A DNA stretch of 64,000 bases from NCBI RefSeq assembly GCF_937952055.1, contig NZ_CALFYO010000015.1:13238-77237 (forward strand), read 5' to 3'. The notes below the pieces were generated by a model that was not told the DNA's origin, made no database searches, and saw nothing but the letters and a program-made list of their open reading frames with translations. This stretch comes from an uncultured Piscinibacter sp. (GTDB lineage Bacteria > Pseudomonadota > Gammaproteobacteria > Burkholderiales > Burkholderiaceae_C). Of this stretch, positions 62,797-64,000 are shown piece by piece (the stretch's first letter is position 1; each line of letters opens with the position of its first letter). Position numbers and translations under genes: made by a program.

Positions 62797-64000
62797 TGCG
62801 TCTCCCGCGCGTGGATGGCCGGGTCGACGTCGAGGTACTTGTAGAACTCGCGCACGAAGGGGTTGCGGCGGAAGCCCAGCACCCAGGGATGCATCAGGTC
62901 GGTGGCCAGGCGGTGGCCGCCGAGCCTGTAGGGCACGTAGGCGACCATCAGCTTGCTGGCCGCCTCCATCACCTGCTGCCGCTGCGGCCCGTCGGGCATC
63001 TCCTGCTGCTTCTTGTACAACGCGTTGAAGGCGGGCAGGTCGAAGCGCGCATGGTTGGCGCCGCCCTTGTTCGGGCCGTAGGCGAGCGCGAGGAAGGTGT
63101 CGCCGTCCGGCGTGGTGGCCGACCAGGCCACGCCCCACATCATCAGCTTGCCGGCGCGCGAGGCCTTCAGATTTTCCGGCCACTTGGCGACCTTGAAGAT
63201 CATCTTCAGGCCGACCGCCTTCATGTTCTTCTCCCACAGCTCGGCGAGCTGGCGGCTGGCCTGGTCGGGCTGGGTGGCGTACTCCAGCACCAGCGGCGAG
63301 CCGTCGGGCTGCTCGCGCCAGCCGTCGCCGTCGCGGTCGACGTAGCCGTACAGGTCGAGCAGCGCCTGGGCGCGCGCCGGATCGTGGTCGCTCATCGTCG
63401 TCTTCAGCGTCGGGTCGTAGCCGAAGGCCAGCGGCGCGATCGCCGTCTGCGCAGGAATCGCCTGGCTCTTGCGCACCAGGCGGATTTCCTGCTCGACGTC
63501 GTAGGCCAGCGCGATGGCGCGGCGCAGCGCCACCTTCTCCGGCGTGTAGCCGCCGACCACCGGGTTGTCCAGGTTGAACTGCGCCGCCAGGCCGATGTCG
63601 ACCAGCGGCGCGCGGTCCATCGTGATGCCCTTCTTCGCCAGGTTGGGCGCCAGCTGGTTGTTCGGGACCACCACCGGCGCGAACTCGTTGGGCAAGCGCT
63701 CCATCAGGTCGGTCTGGCCATTCAGGAAGGACAGCCAGCGCGGCTGCGCCTCCTCGATGATGACGATCTCGACACGGTCAAGCATCGGCAGGCGCCGGCC
63801 CTTGAACTGCGCAGCGATCGCCTGCGAGCGCGGATCGTCGGCCGGCGGCTGCTCGTCGTAGCGTTCGTCGCGGAAGCCGGGGTTGCGCTCGAGCACGAGC
63901 CTCGAACTGCGCCGCCACTCGGCGAGGCGGAACGGCCCGGTGCCCACCGGGTGCTCCATGATCTTGTCGCCGTAGGCCTCGACCACCTCGCGCGCCACCG
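62793..64000 (-). CDS. Family-5 solute-binding protein, tandem copy 3 (N-terminus outside window)
   Basis: At least 402 C-terminal residues. The frame is open to the window edge; the GTG at 63998 is an internal codon, so the true start lies beyond 64000. Landmarks: MEHPVGTGPFRLAEWRRSS, NPVVGGYTPEKVALRRAIAL and DRDGDGWREQPDGSPLVL. Stop overlaps copy 2's start. First visible gene of the four-gene operon, which may begin with transporter genes outside the window. Confidence 0.85.
   Translation of the reverse strand, partial: VAREVVEAYGDKIMEHPVGTGPFRLAEWRRSSRLVLERNPGFRDERYDEQPPADDPRSQAIAAQFKGRRLPMLDRVEIVIIEEAQPRWLSFLNGQTDLMERLPNEFAPVVVPNNQLAPNLAKKGITMDRAPLVDIGLAAQFNLDNPVVGGYTPEKVALRRAIALAYDVEQEIRLVRKSQAIPAQTAIAPLAFGYDPTLKTTMSDHDPARAQALLDLYGYVDRDGDGWREQPDGSPLVLEYATQPDQASRQLAELWEKNMKAVGLKMIFKVAKWPENLKASRAGKLMMWGVAWSATTPDGDTFLALAYGPNKGGANHARFDLPAFNALYKKQQEMPDGPQRQQVMEAASKLMVAYVPYRLGGHRLATDLMHPWVLGFRRNPFVREFYKYLDVDPAIHARETQ

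Overview
The window reads as one stretch of a very GC-rich betaproteobacterial chromosome. The gene families and arrangement point to Burkholderiales, most like the Comamonadaceae / Rubrivivax-Leptothrix-Methylibium group (Bug-type TctC binding proteins, gatA-gatB pair, DUF4124-like protein, phenol hydroxylase joined to a meta-cleavage pathway). This placement is an inference from protein character; no database was searched. Both window edges cut genes: gatA at the left (5' part missing) and a family-5 solute-binding protein at the right (N-terminus missing).

Layout. 1-4.7 kb: housekeeping genes gatA, gatB, a DUF4124-like exported protein, pyrE and exonuclease III. 4.7-11.8 kb: a family-5 solute-binding protein, a Bug/TctC binding protein, pyruvate kinase, a tartrate/D-malate dehydrogenase and a divergent LysR regulator with a clear LysR box; this looks like a tartrate/D-malate utilisation locus. 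11.8-24.7 kb: carboxylesterase, a P-loop sugar/pantothenate-kinase-like protein, a 1210-residue DyP-peroxidase/P450-like fusion, a cyclase-AAA-TPR signalling protein, an acyltransferase, a phospholipase D, an MFS transporter, and a cyclic-nucleotide-binding/CPBP-protease fusion. 24.7-27.9 kb: a decayed patch with an epimerase remnant and a multiply broken wHTH/NB-ARC/TPR regulator. 28.0-31.3 kb: AidB-like acyl-CoA dehydrogenase with its TetR regulator, and a GntR regulator co-transcribed with dmpR.

31.3-45.9 kb is the centrepiece: dmpR (sigma-54 activator, with phenol- and zinc-binding residues at the MopR spacing) diverges from a complete dmpKLMNOP phenol hydroxylase operon followed by dmpQ, dmpB, an unplaced small ORF, a GlcG/HbpS-like gene, then dmpD, C, E, H, F, G, I. 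Together they convert phenol to catechol, cleave it at the meta position, and feed pyruvate and acetyl-CoA into central metabolism. The divergent control region holds a GG-N10-GC sigma-54 promoter for dmpK, a near-consensus sigma-70 promoter for dmpR, candidate DmpR upstream sites, and two copies of a TATCGATA palindrome that may be operators for the GntR protein.

45.9-57.2 kb: a two-gene membrane/exported pair, a 650-base gene-poor stretch, an MBL hydrolase, LuxR-type and Crp-type regulators, an M48 protease, an AmpG-like transporter, an ECF sigma/anti-sigma pair, a flavin reductase, an orphan GspE/PilB-type ATPase and trxC. 57.2-64 kb: acetoacetyl-CoA synthetase in a tightly overlapping operon with three tandem family-5 binding proteins related to the one at 4.8-6.6 kb.

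The most unusual items are the DyP-P450 fusion protein, the possible dual-operator control region with apparently leaderless dmpR and dmpK transcripts, and the cNMP-CPBP fusion. No tRNA, rRNA, CRISPR array or intact insertion sequence was seen.
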